NCBI GenBank assembly: GCA_934691625.1
Contig: CAKUTA010000008.1
Coordinates: forward strand, 27,237-91,236
Length of the DNA stretch: 64,000 nt
Reading direction: 5' to 3'
Source of the DNA: an uncultured Bacteroidales bacterium
GTDB taxonomy: Bacteria > Bacteroidota > Bacteroidia > Bacteroidales > UBA932
Shown here: positions 9,210 to 17,061 of the stretch, in pieces
Numbering within the stretch: position 1 is the stretch's first letter
Layout of the letters: each line of letters starts with the position of its first letter
Notes under the pieces: model-generated
Databases searched by the model: none
The model's input: only the letters and a program-made list of their open reading frames with translations
Told to the model about the DNA's origin: nothing
Made by a program: the position numbers and the translations under genes

Positions 9210-10475
9210 TCACGCCTTCAAGCAATTGAGAGGAACCACATAGATGCCGTCCTCTCTCCGATATGCCGGACCTGTAGCTGTCACTATCATCATAAACGCC
9301 GGGCCCTTTGCGGAATCTATATCATTGCATATCTTCAGAAGATGTGCCGCGCCTTCATTTATCAGATTCTCCCCACCAAGTTTTATTTCGACCAACGCCC
9401 ATCTGCCATCATCCAAATGGATTACAGCATCACACTCCAACCCTCTGCTATCACGATAATGCTTGACCGTACCATGCAGAGCCATTGCATAAACTTTTAA
9501 ATCACGCACAGCCATATCCTCAAAAAACAGCCCGAACGAATTCAAGTCATTCATCAAATCCGCAGGAGAAATACCTAAAGCGCAGCAAGCAATAGATGTA
9601 TCAACAAAATGTCTTGTAGCCGTAGTCCTTACAACTGTCTTACTCCGAAGGTTTGGATTCCAAGCGTCTATATCCTCCAGGATATACAGGTCCTTCAACG
9701 CATCCATATAATCGTCAAATGTTCTGGCATCAAAGGACGAGCGGTTATTGGATTTTATCACATCATCAATCAATGTCTGATATGAGGCTTCCGTAGATAT
9801 ATTTCTCGCATAACTTCTTAAAATCATTCTCAGCACTTCCGGCTTCTTATTTCTGAACTTGGCATTTTCACTGTTATCAAAATTGAAAAGGCCATTATAA
9901 TAGTTTCTAGTCACATCCAATGCCACTTCCCGCTCTGGCACCAATGATAACGGCCAGCCGCCTCGGCATAGCAGGTGAGCCATATCTGCAAGTGCATTTT
10001 CATCATTTATATCGTACACGGAATAATTGGAATCATAAAAGAGTTCAGACAAGGCAACTGTTCCTTTGGAATCGCCTGATTCATACAGACTCATAGGACG
10101 CATCATCAATACTACGATACGCCCTGCACCAGAGTGGAATATTCTTGTCTTGTCAGCCGGAGTACTGCTGCCGGTCAATATGAATTGTCCAAAGCCAGGT
10201 TTCTCATCTATCCATTCCTTTGCAGCATTCCATATATCAGGAACAGTCTGCCATTCATCTATAAGCCTCGGCTGTGGACCTTTCAGCACATTACGCGGTT
10301 CCAATCTCGCAATAGATATAGACTGATATGTATTCAGTTTTATCTGGCTCTTTGCGAAGAGCGAGGCTGTCGTAGTTTTTCCGCAGAATTTAGGGCCGCT
10401 CACAAGCACGACCCCAGAAGATTTCAGCTTTCGCTCAACCTCTTTCTCGATATAGCGTTTAAGGTATTTTCCCAT
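9210..10475 (-). CDS. AAA-family ATPase with DUF4143 C-terminal domain
   Basis: The 421-residue protein has a Walker A motif GPKFCGKTT (27-35), a degenerate Walker B region around PRLIDEWQTVPDIW, and a C-terminal DUF4143 half with a restriction-endonuclease-like signature (RDSRGLECDAVIHL then ALVEIKLGG, resembling D-x(n)-E-x-K). This family is common and strain-variable in Bacteroidales; its biological role is unresolved, though nuclease-like residues are often seen. It stands alone on the minus strand between a convergent lipid operon and asd. Three direct repeats lie 43 to 104 bp upstream of its start. Base composition looks more AT-rich than the flanking metabolic genes, consistent with horizontal acquisition. 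Confidence 0.8.
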   Translation of the reverse strand: MGKYLKRYIEKEVERKLKSSGVVLVSGPKFCGKTTTASLFAKSQIKLNTYQSISIARLEPRNVLKGPQPRLIDEWQTVPDIWNAAKEWIDEKPGFGQFILTGSSTPADKTRIFHSGAGRIVVLMMRPMSLYESGDSKGTVALSELFYDSNYSVYDINDENALADMAHLLCRGGWPLSLVPEREVALDVTRNYYNGLFNFDNSENAKFRNKKPEVLRMILRSYARNISTEASYQTLIDDVIKSNNRSSFDARTFDDYMDALKDLYILEDIDAWNPNLRSKTVVRTTATRHFVDTSIACCALGISPADLMNDLNSFGLFFEDMAVRDLKVYAMALHGTVKHYRDSRGLECDAVIHLDDGRWALVEIKLGGENLINEGAAHLLKICNDIDSAKGPAFMMIVTATGPAYRREDGIYVVPLNCLKA

Positions 10476-10517
10476 AATATTTTATTTACGATGTGAAAAT
10501 ACATCATTTCCGCAAAA

Positions 10518-10579
10518 ATCCCAAACTTGTGAGAAAAAAAATCCCAAACTTGTGAGAAAAAAAATCCCAAACTTGTGAG
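10518..10579. repeat. Three direct repeats, 23-bp period, upstream of the AAA ATPase
   Basis: ATCCCAAACTTGTGAG occurs at 10518-10533, 10541-10556 and 10564-10579, separated by A-runs. On the minus strand each unit reads CTCACAAGTTTGGGAT, close to the ATPase start, so it lies in the promoter or 5' leader. The last copy abuts the asd stop codon at 10581. Confidence 0.85.
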
Positions 10580-10580
10580 T

Positions 10581-11588
10581 TTACTCCTTCGGAAGGAATC
10601 CTTTCTGAAGCAGGACTTCCGCGATCTGGATGGCATTGGTAGCCGCGCCCTTGCGGATATTGTCCGATACGCACCAGAAGTTAAGCCCTGATTTTACAGA
10701 GAAGTCCCTGCGGATACGTCCCACGAACACGTCATCATGTCCAAGAGCATAGAGCGGCATCGGGTATATCTTCTCTGCAGGGTTATCCTGGACAGTCACC
10801 CCAGGTGTATTTTCAAGAATCCTGCGAACATCATCCAGCTCGAAATCCTTCTCGAACTCCAGGTTAACGGATTCGGAATGTCCGCCTATGACAGGGACAC
10901 GGGCAGTCGTCGCTGAGACTCCTATGGTATCATCGCCCAGGATCTTGTGGGTTTCATTGACCATCTTCATCTCTTCCTTCGTATAGCCGTTCTCCGTGAA
11001 ATCATCAATGTGAGGTATGATGTTCTGGTCGATAGGATAAGGAAATTTAGCTACATATTCGCCCCACTTGGCGCCTCCGCGTTCAGCCTCCATCTGTGCC
11101 ACAGCCTTGTTTCCCGCACCTGTAACACTCTGATATGTGGATACCACGATTCTCTTTATGCGGTATGCCTTGTGCAACGGCGCAAGTGGCAGAAGCATCT
11201 GTATGGTCGAGCAGTTCGGATTTGCGATTATATAGTCATCTTTTGTGAGGACATCAGCATTGACCTCAGGGACAACGAGTTTCTTGGTAGGATCCATACG
11301 CCAGCATGACGAGTTATCGACCACACGGCATCCTACAGCAGCAAACTTCGGGGCAAGCTCCCTTGACGGGCCGCCGCCTGCGGAAAAGATAGCCAGGTCA
11401 GGTCTTGCAGCGATTGCCTCATCTGCACTGATGACCGTGTATTCCTTGCCCTTGAATGTTACCTTGCGCCCTACAGAGCGCTCCGAAGCCACCGGCAGGA
11501 ATTCCGTCACAGGAAAATTCCTCTCTGCCAGCACTTCCATCATCCTGGTGCCAACCAGCCCGGTGACACCGACAACTGCTACTTTCAT
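10581..11588 (-). CDS. asd: Aspartate-semialdehyde dehydrogenase
   Basis: This 335-residue enzyme reduces aspartyl phosphate to aspartate semialdehyde with NADPH, the branch-point intermediate to lysine, threonine and methionine. The Rossmann motif GVTGLVG is at residues 7-13 and the catalytic cysteine is in NPNCSTIQM (Cys126). Length and motif order are normal for the family. It lies 244 bp downstream of thrA on the same strand, with a terminator-like hairpin and a repeat element between them, so it may have its own control. A GGGTGC/GCACCC hairpin (11610-11636) sits about 20 bp before its ATG. Confidence 0.95.
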   Translation of the reverse strand: MKVAVVGVTGLVGTRMMEVLAERNFPVTEFLPVASERSVGRKVTFKGKEYTVISADEAIAARPDLAIFSAGGGPSRELAPKFAAVGCRVVDNSSCWRMDPTKKLVVPEVNADVLTKDDYIIANPNCSTIQMLLPLAPLHKAYRIKRIVVSTYQSVTGAGNKAVAQMEAERGGAKWGEYVAKFPYPIDQNIIPHIDDFTENGYTKEEMKMVNETHKILGDDTIGVSATTARVPVIGGHSESVNLEFEKDFELDDVRRILENTPGVTVQDNPAEKIYPMPLYALGHDDVFVGRIRRDFSVKSGLNFWCVSDNIRKGAATNAIQIAEVLLQKGFLPKE

Positions 11589-11609
11589 ATCTTCAATTTC
11601 ATTAATCCA

Positions 11610-11636
11610 GGGTGCCTATAACTAGGCTACGCACCC
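11610..11636 (-). other. Leader hairpin just upstream of asd
   Basis: GGGTGC and GCACCC arms enclose a second CCTA/TAGG pairing, ending roughly 20 nt before the asd start codon. There is no T-tract. It could affect asd translation; that is inference only. Confidence 0.35.
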
Positions 11637-11652
11637 GTCATATTCTTTTCTT

Positions 11653-11815
11653 AGAAGCTGTTTTGAAATTATTATCTGAAGGTTTGAGAGTAAAAAACTT
11701 CAGGTTTGACCGGGGAATCGGGGAAGATAGCTGTGCCTATCTGACCTGAAGACCCGGGAAAAAGATGAAGGAATTTTACCTCAAACAACTTTTCAATCAT
11801 TTCAAAACAACTTCT
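11653..11815. repeat. 163-bp inverted-repeat element of the GAAACTGTTTTGAA family, asd leader
   Basis: AGAAGCTGTTTTGAAA (11653-11668) and TTTCAAAACAACTTCT (11800-11815) are inverted with one mismatch in 16. The inner segments ATTATTATCTGAA and GAATTTTACCTCAAA are shared with the element at 61286-61365. This copy differs by carrying an ~84-bp central segment that holds a terminator-like hairpin. Confidence 0.7.
11692..11751 (-). terminator. Terminator or attenuator between thrA and asd
   Basis: Read on the minus strand, CTTCAGGT (11744-11751) pairs with ACCTGAAG (11698-11705), enclosing a second stem AGATAG/CTATCT, and is followed by six T (11692-11697). It either ends the metX-thrA transcript or acts as an attenuator in the asd leader. 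A 42-codon ORF on the minus strand (11672-11800) runs right across it. Confidence 0.6.
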
Positions 11816-11832
11816 TATGTCAATAATCGTAT

Positions 11833-14355
11833 CTACAGAAGGATATCGTTCAGCACTCCTGATGCTGTCTGATAAGCTCCAGCACCGGCTCCCTGCACCA
11901 CAAGTGGGGACGGATAGAATGCCGTCTTTATCAATGCTGCATTGTCCGTACCGCAGAGATTGTAGAGAGGATTATCAGGCCCTACGGTCTGCAGTCCCAT
12001 TGATGCCCGGTAGCGGATTCTGCATAATGAAGCTTCAGCCCCGGTATCCTGAGATGCCGCTGCAGATTCTGCATTGCCTCCGTCAGGCTCAGCCACAAGT
12101 GATGCCACGAACCTCTGCCTCAGTCCCTTATCTGCAGCTGCACGATACGATGCCGCGAAGTCTGACTCATGCGCAGCAAGCATATCATAGAACTCGGGAA
12201 CCTTGCCGCTGAAAAACTCCGGACCGAGAATCGGGTCTATCCTCACATCCGCCTCATCTATTACTGCACCTGCCTCACGCGACAGTATAAGCAGCTTGCG
12301 GAGCACATCCCTGCCGCTCAGGTCGAGACGCGGATCCGGCTCGGAATATCCGGCCTCCTGCGCCTGTCTTACCACATCGGCGAAGGTCTTTCCATCCTCG
12401 CCACCCTTATATGTGCTGAATATATAGTTCAATGTTCCAGAAAGCACCGCATCCACACGTGCGATATCATCACCGCTGTTCACGCTGCGTGCGATGGATT
12501 CCAGTATCGGAAGCGCCGCCCCGACAGTAGTCTCATAGCGGAGAGACACACCATTCTCCACAGCCGATGTCTTCAGCTTGTTATACTGCACATACGGAGC
12601 CGCGAATGTGATCTTGTTGCTTGCCACCACAGAGTAGCCTTTCTCGAAGAGATTCAGATACTTATATGAGATATCCGATGATGCCGTGCAGTCCACGAAT
12701 ATAGAATTCTGGAGGGAGACATTGGCCATAGCCTCGAAATATGCGTCATTCGCGGCAGACTTTCCGTCGGCAAGCATTGACTCGATCCTTTCTATATCAA
12801 GCCCTTCCTTGTCAAGGACAAATCTGCGGCTGTTCGATATGCCGGCGATATGCAGACGCTTGCCTGTCCTCTCGGCAATCTTGTCTCGGTTTCTGGCAAT
12901 GATATCTACAAGCGCCTTTCCTACCGTGCCGTACCCAGCTATAAAAAGATTGATATCCTTATATGCGGATGTCTCGAAGAACTCCTTGTGGATGTATTTT
13001 ATCGCCGGCTGCACATCCTCCGATGCCACGATCACGGAGATATTCCTCTCCGATGAGCCCTGGGCCACAGCCCTGACACCGACGCTTCTGCGCCCGAGGG
13101 CTGCAAGCATGCGTCCAGTCGTACCACGTTGATTTATAATGTCATCCCCCACAAGGCAGACTATCGAGAAGCCCGTCTCGACTTTAAGAGGGTTAAGCTT
13201 TCCGAGCGAAATCTCATAAGCGAAGCATTTGTCTGCGGCAGCCTTTGCCTTGGCGGCATCTTTCTCCGCCACGGCCACGCACATCGTATTGACCGAAGAT
13301 GCCTGCGTGATCAGGATAATGCTGATATTGTTCTCGCTCAATGTCTGGAACAGCCTGTACGAGAATCCAGGGACACCCACCATGCCGCTGCCCTCCAGCG
13401 AAAGCAATGCGATATTGTCCGAATTGGAAATTCCTATTATCTTGTTCTTTCCGCGCGGAGGATTCTGCTCTATCTCTGTCCCCTCACCTTCCGGATCGAA
13501 AGTGCATTTCACGAAAATAGGGATACGTTCAGCCACAACAGGCTGTATAGTAGGCGGATATATCACCTTGGCACCGAAGTGCGACAGCTCCAGCGCAGCA
13601 CGGTACGAGATGTGGCGGATAAGCATTGCCTGAGGAACGATCTTCGGGTCCGCCGTCATCATGCCCGGCACATCCTTCCATGTCTCCAGGGCGCGTGCCT
13701 TGCTGCCGACAGCATAAAGAGATGCCGAATAGTCGGAACCGCCACGACCGAGAGTCACCATCCTGCCCTTGTCATCAGACGCGATGAAACCAGGGACGAT
13801 GAACAGGGACTTGATAGGGTTAGCCTCTATCATTGCCTCGACATTGGCATAAGTCACGGCGGTATCGACCACCTGCTTCCCGGCATCGCTGCGGGTGCGA
13901 ATTATCTCCCTGGAATCCACCCACTTGGTAGGAATTCCCACTGAAGCCATCTTGGTCGCCAGGATCCTGCTGGACAGAAGCTCGCCACATCCCTGGATGG
14001 CATCCAGGCTCGCCGGGCTGAGTTCTCCGAGCAGGAACACTCCCTGGGCAATGCCCCTTATCGATGCGAATGTCTCGTCACACACTTCCGTGGACTCCTC
14101 GTACTTCTCCACCGGAAGCAGCTCACGGATGATCTGATGATGCTCATCCTGCAGCTTGTCCAGAAGCCCAAGATAAGAGCTGTCGTGCTCCGCAGCCAAG
14201 TTTCCTATCCGTATCAATGTGTCTGTACACTTGTAGATTGCCGATGCCACGACAATAGTCCTGTCCCTGTCCGTGGCCCTTGCAATGATATCAGCCGCCT
14301 TGAGCATATTCTTAGCGTCCGCCAGGGACGAGCCGCCGAATTTCAGTACCTGCAT
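11833..14355 (-). CDS. thrA: Bifunctional aspartokinase / homoserine dehydrogenase
   Basis: The 840-residue fusion catalyses the first step (aspartate to aspartyl phosphate) and the third (aspartate semialdehyde to homoserine) of the aspartate pathway. The kinase half begins KFGGSS (5-10) and contains GRGGSDYSA (203-211). Two ACT-type regulatory domains follow at ~310-460, with QASSVNTMCVAV typical of the allosteric site. The homoserine dehydrogenase half starts ~470 with GYGTVG (474-479) and includes YETTVGAALPI. An insert of ~25 polar residues, rich in Ala, Asp, Gly and Ser, is present near the C-terminus. It starts 11 bp after the metX stop, so the two genes form one operon feeding homoserine into methionine and threonine. 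Confidence 0.95.
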   Translation of the reverse strand: MQVLKFGGSSLADAKNMLKAADIIARATDRDRTIVVASAIYKCTDTLIRIGNLAAEHDSSYLGLLDKLQDEHHQIIRELLPVEKYEESTEVCDETFASIRGIAQGVFLLGELSPASLDAIQGCGELLSSRILATKMASVGIPTKWVDSREIIRTRSDAGKQVVDTAVTYANVEAMIEANPIKSLFIVPGFIASDDKGRMVTLGRGGSDYSASLYAVGSKARALETWKDVPGMMTADPKIVPQAMLIRHISYRAALELSHFGAKVIYPPTIQPVVAERIPIFVKCTFDPEGEGTEIEQNPPRGKNKIIGISNSDNIALLSLEGSGMVGVPGFSYRLFQTLSENNISIILITQASSVNTMCVAVAEKDAAKAKAAADKCFAYEISLGKLNPLKVETGFSIVCLVGDDIINQRGTTGRMLAALGRRSVGVRAVAQGSSERNISVIVASEDVQPAIKYIHKEFFETSAYKDINLFIAGYGTVGKALVDIIARNRDKIAERTGKRLHIAGISNSRRFVLDKEGLDIERIESMLADGKSAANDAYFEAMANVSLQNSIFVDCTASSDISYKYLNLFEKGYSVVASNKITFAAPYVQYNKLKTSAVENGVSLRYETTVGAALPILESIARSVNSGDDIARVDAVLSGTLNYIFSTYKGGEDGKTFADVVRQAQEAGYSEPDPRLDLSGRDVLRKLLILSREAGAVIDEADVRIDPILGPEFFSGKVPEFYDMLAAHESDFAASYRAAADKGLRQRFVASLVAEPDGGNAESAAASQDTGAEASLCRIRYRASMGLQTVGPDNPLYNLCGTDNAALIKTAFYPSPLVVQGAGAGAYQTASGVLNDILL

Positions 14356-14366
14356 AACCGTATTCC

Positions 14367-15389
14367 TTATATTTTATCCACTATCGGGCGTATGATGCTC
14401 TCAAGCTGGTCATTCTCCAGCAGGAACCCGTCATGTCCGAAATGCGATGTTATTTCATAATATCCGGAGCCTTTCACATTGTCAGCCATCTCCCTCATCT
14501 TATGAGGAGGAAATATGATGTCCGAGTCAATGGCAATGAACGTGGACTCCGCACGTATCATGCCCAGCGCCGCCACCTCGCCGCCGCGTCCGCGCCCCAG
14601 ATTATTGCTGTCCACGCTGAACGACAGATAGTAATACGAATAGGCGTCAAATCTGTCTGCAAGTTTCTTGCCTTGATAACGCTGGTACGAGCATGCCCTT
14701 TCCGCAAACATTGCATCTTCGGATGCCTCTTGCTGCTTCCTGTTGTACCCGTCTTCGCATCTGTATGAGAGCAATGCTATGGAGCGTGCGCATTCCAGCC
14801 CCTTTCTTCCGCCATCAAGGCTTTCGCATGCACGGAATGTGGAATCCGCTTCCAATGCCATGCGCTGCGATTCCTCGAAAGCTGTAAGCCAAGGACTTAC
14901 GCGAGAGCTGGTCGCGATATACACTGTCCTGGAGAAAAGTTCAGGCTGCATCACCGACCACTCCAGTGCCTGGAATCCGCCGATGCTCGCCCCGACCAGC
15001 AGGTCGATATGGTCAATGCCTATGTGCCTTCTGACTGCATCCAGGCCGTTCACGATATCCCTGACCGTCACCTTCGGGAATGTGAAATAATACGGACGCC
15101 CTGTTTCCGGGTCAATGCTGGATGGTCCGCTGGAGCCGTAGCATGAGCCCAGCATATTTCCGCACACTATGAAAAACCTGTCCGTGTCGAACAGCTTGCC
15201 CGGGCCGACAAGCTCTGGCCACCAGTCCTCCGCATCCGAGTCGGCTGTCAATGCATGGCAGATCCAGATGACTTTCATCCCTTTCCTGTATTCCATAGGG
15301 GATGTATGATATGCCACCTCGATGGCGGAAACGCTTCCTCCTGCCTCAAAGGAGAAGCCGCCGGTAATCCGGCAAATATGTCGTTTCAT
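14367..15389 (-). CDS. metX: Homoserine O-acetyltransferase
   Basis: This 340-residue alpha/beta-hydrolase-fold enzyme acylates homoserine for methionine synthesis. The nucleophile elbow is GASIGG with Ser135, and the catalytic His lies in FGHDGFLLE near the C-terminus. ICHALTADSDAEDWW and GSCYGSSGPSS match the MetX family. Acetyl and succinyl donors cannot be separated by eye; acetyl is the usual activity in this phylum. It is the first gene of metX-thrA and is preceded by a ~200-nt leader with a Met-rich ORF, suggesting methionine-responsive control. The start ATG at 15389 has no strong Shine-Dalgarno. Confidence 0.92.
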   Translation of the reverse strand: MKRHICRITGGFSFEAGGSVSAIEVAYHTSPMEYRKGMKVIWICHALTADSDAEDWWPELVGPGKLFDTDRFFIVCGNMLGSCYGSSGPSSIDPETGRPYYFTFPKVTVRDIVNGLDAVRRHIGIDHIDLLVGASIGGFQALEWSVMQPELFSRTVYIATSSRVSPWLTAFEESQRMALEADSTFRACESLDGGRKGLECARSIALLSYRCEDGYNRKQQEASEDAMFAERACSYQRYQGKKLADRFDAYSYYYLSFSVDSNNLGRGRGGEVAALGMIRAESTFIAIDSDIIFPPHKMREMADNVKGSGYYEITSHFGHDGFLLENDQLESIIRPIVDKI

Positions 15390-15525
15390 TGATATTCAAC
15401 TGTTATGAAGCTGTTTATATGCTCTCATCCGGAATCGCGCATAAAGGCGGAGAGCTGATTCAGAAATCTTATTCCGCTCCCGGCGGAACTGAGATATGGC
15501 AAATAGAAATAATTACAGACGCATC
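15390..15525 (-). promoter_or_regulatory. Structured part of the metX-thrA leader
   Basis: Between the leader ORF and the metX ATG, the minus strand can form GCATC/GATGC (overlapping the leader stop), TTCCGC-cggga-GCGGAA, and GCTCTC/GAGAGC. CGGAAT of the second can instead pair with ATTCCG inside the third, giving mutually exclusive folds. I saw no clear U-tract, so the outcome could be translational or Rho-dependent. No SAM-I or SAM-II signature was found here. Confidence 0.5.
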
Positions 15526-15582
15526 TTAGCGATGCATTCGCATTGACATGACAGTCATGAAGAATATGTAGTAGCTGTTCAT
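15526..15582 (-). CDS. Putative Met-rich leader peptide of metX-thrA (18 codons)
   Basis: A short ORF starts ~7 nt after the predicted transcription start and encodes MNSYYIFFMTVMSMRMHR, with five Met codons in 18, four of them in the last ten codons. Its stop codon falls in a GCATC/GATGC hairpin. This layout (promoter, tiny ORF loaded with the pathway's end-product amino acid, alternative hairpins, then the biosynthetic operon) is that of a classic attenuator leader. Translation is not proven and the peptide itself probably has no function of its own. Confidence 0.65.
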   Translation of the reverse strand: MNSYYIFFMTVMSMRMHR

Positions 15583-15595
15583 CATAATCCGGACG

Positions 15596-15627
15596 CGAAG
15601 ATAGCCAATCTCCAGATAATTACAAAA
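15596..15627 (-). promoter_or_regulatory. Promoter of the metX-thrA leader
   Basis: On the minus strand TTTTG (complement of 15623-15627) is followed after exactly 19 bp by TATCTTCG (complement of 15596-15603), one mismatch from TAnnTTTG. The predicted start is near 15589. Confidence 0.6.
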
Positions 15628-15728
15628 TCATAAGCGCAAGATGCGGCAGAAGCACATTCTTTCATTACTTCACGCAAAAGAGCGGGATTTCGCCCCCTCC
15701 ACCGCGAGCTGGAAAATGTAAAGTAATC

Positions 15729-15916
15729 GACCCTCCTGGAATGGGCTTACGTTAATATTACACATATATCTAGCTATCAATCAGCACATTACATCAACAA
15801 AAAGCATTTATCGCGATGCCAAGAACCCTGTTTTTTCATGGGTCTTGGCATCGCGATTTTACACTAGGCATCTGACAGTCAACAGCATACATAATTTATC
15901 CAAATCCTGGAGGGTC
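15729..15916. repeat. 188-bp inverted-repeat island with a strong internal hairpin
   Basis: GACCCTCCTGGA (15729-15740) and TCCTGGAGGGTC (15905-15916) are inverted with one mismatch. Inside, an 18-bp stem (15810-15828 with 15840-15857, one bulged A) reads ATCGCGATGCCAAGA on the left arm and is followed by TTTT on the plus strand. No ORF is present. It occupies much of the 670-bp metX/GH130 gap and could be a MITE-like element or an unrecognised small RNA ending in a terminator. Confidence 0.55.
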
Positions 15917-16026
15917 AGTTATTTCAGTTATGCAGAATGTCCATGTGCAAAACCACACAAAAACGGCAGTCATACATGGCGCCTTATGTGTCTTAATATT
16001 TAGGAGCAGTTATACAAAAGGTTTTG

Positions 16027-16034
16027 TATATTTG
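16027..16034 (+). promoter_or_regulatory. -7 box of the GH130-GH92 operon
   Basis: TATATTTG is an exact TAnnTTTG match 25 bp before the ATG at 16059. No good TTTG box at the usual distance upstream was seen. Confidence 0.5.
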
Positions 16035-16058
16035 CATAAGATTATTATTACATTCGTT

Positions 16059-17057
16059 ATGAGCATAATAAAGATTCAGGGGAATCCACTCCCTAACATG
16101 CCTTGGCAGGCCAGGCCTGCCGGATGCAGCGACCCTCTATGGCGCTATTCCGCAAACCCGGTAATACCGAGAGATCTTCTGCCGGACTCCAACAGCATCT
16201 TCAATTCAGCTGTAGTCCCATTCGAAGGAGGCTTTGCAGGAGTATTCCGCTGCGACGACAAGAACCGCAGGATGACGCTCCATGCCGGATTCTCCAAGGA
16301 TGGCTTTAAATGGGACATCAACCCTGAGACTATAAAGTTTGAGGGAGCAGACCCTGAAGTAGCGGAATGGGTATATGGATACGATCCGCGCGTTGCAAAA
16401 ATCGAGGACAAGTTCTATGTCACCTGGTGCAACGGCTATCATGGCCCGACAATAGGTGTGGCATGGACCACCGACTTCAAGACATTCCACCAGCTGGAAA
16501 ACGCATTCCTTCCATATAACAGGAACGGTGTGCTCTTCCCTAAAAAGATACACGGGAAATTCGCATTGCTCTCACGCCCTAGCGACACAGGACATACGGC
16601 ATTCGGTGACATTTTCTACTCTGAATCTCCTGACATGGAATATTGGGGACACCACCGCCATGTCATGGCCCCTGCTCCTTTCGAGGTAAGCGCATGGCAA
16701 TGCATGAAAATCGGCGCCGGCCCTGTCCCTATCGAGACCTCGGAAGGATGGCTGCTGTTCTACCATGGTGTACTGCATTCATGCAACGGCTATGTATATG
16801 CATTCGGTTCAGCACTCCTCGACCTGGAGCAGCCATGGAAAGTCATTGCAAGAAGCGGCCAGTACCTCATCTCGCCTAGGGAAATCTACGAGCTGACCGG
16901 AGATGTCCCTGATGTCACATTCCCTTGTGCAGCCCTGCATGACCCTGAAACAGGCCGGGTAGCTGTTTACTATGGATGCGCAGATACCGTCACAGGCCTC
17001 GCTTTCGGATACATTCCTGAAATCATAGAGTTCACGAAACGCACAAACATCTTGTAA
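16059..17057 (+). CDS. Glycoside hydrolase family 130 mannoside phosphorylase
   Basis: The start at 16059 (MSIIKIQGN) is chosen over the in-frame ATG at 15930 because the -7 box lies between them; the product is then 332 residues, normal for GH130. It has no signal peptide, so it acts in the cytoplasm. Family motifs include [48 protein letters not shown] and [17 protein letters not shown]130 enzymes phosphorolyse beta-1,4-mannosides such as mannosyl-glucose or mannosyl-N-acetylglucosamine to mannose-1-phosphate. The two GH92 alpha-mannosidases, ROK kinase and ManA that follow suggest an N-glycan-core or mannan substrate. The exact subfamily is not certain. Confidence 0.88.
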   Translation: MSIIKIQGNPLPNMPWQARPAGCSDPLWRYSANPVIPRDLLPDSNSIFNSAVVPFEGGFAGVFRCDDKNRRMTLHAGFSKDGFKWDINPETIKFEGADPEVAEWVYGYDPRVAKIEDKFYVTWCNGYHGPTIGVAWTTDFKTFHQLENAFLPYNRNGVLFPKKIHGKFALLSRPSDTGHTAFGDIFYSESPDMEYWGHHRHVMAPAPFEVSAWQCMKIGAGPVPIETSEGWLLFYHGVLHSCNGYVYAFGSALLDLEQPWKVIARSGQYLISPREIYELTGDVPDVTFPCAALHDPETGRVAVYYGCADTVTGLAFGYIPEIIEFTKRTNIL

Positions 17058-17061
17058 TCTA

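Noticed and set aside
9087..9230. A 48-codon plus-strand ORF (MGQAAIVYALFACC...) between glsB and the ATPase
   Set aside because: It runs through the glsB terminator hairpin and into the convergent gene, with no recognisable family; it could be a decayed relic but the evidence is too weak.
10518..10579. The 23-bp repeats as tandem Bacteroidota promoters
   Set aside because: CAAGTTTG is one base from TAnnTTTG but the spacing between TTTG and the next box is ~15 bp, not ~19.
10424..10636. Minus-strand 70-codon ORF containing repeated SHKFGIF/SQVWDFF
   Set aside because: The peptide repeat simply reflects the three 23-bp DNA repeats and the frame overlaps asd and the ATPase start.
13129..13944. 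A 271-codon plus-strand ORF antisense to thrA
   Set aside because: thrA is unambiguous on the other strand; the antisense frame lacks any domain.
15390..15700. SAM-I or SAM-II riboswitch upstream of metX
   Set aside because: I looked for the SAM-I core and the GATTT...TTGCAA...GCTAAAA pattern and found neither; the Met-rich leader ORF is a better explanation.
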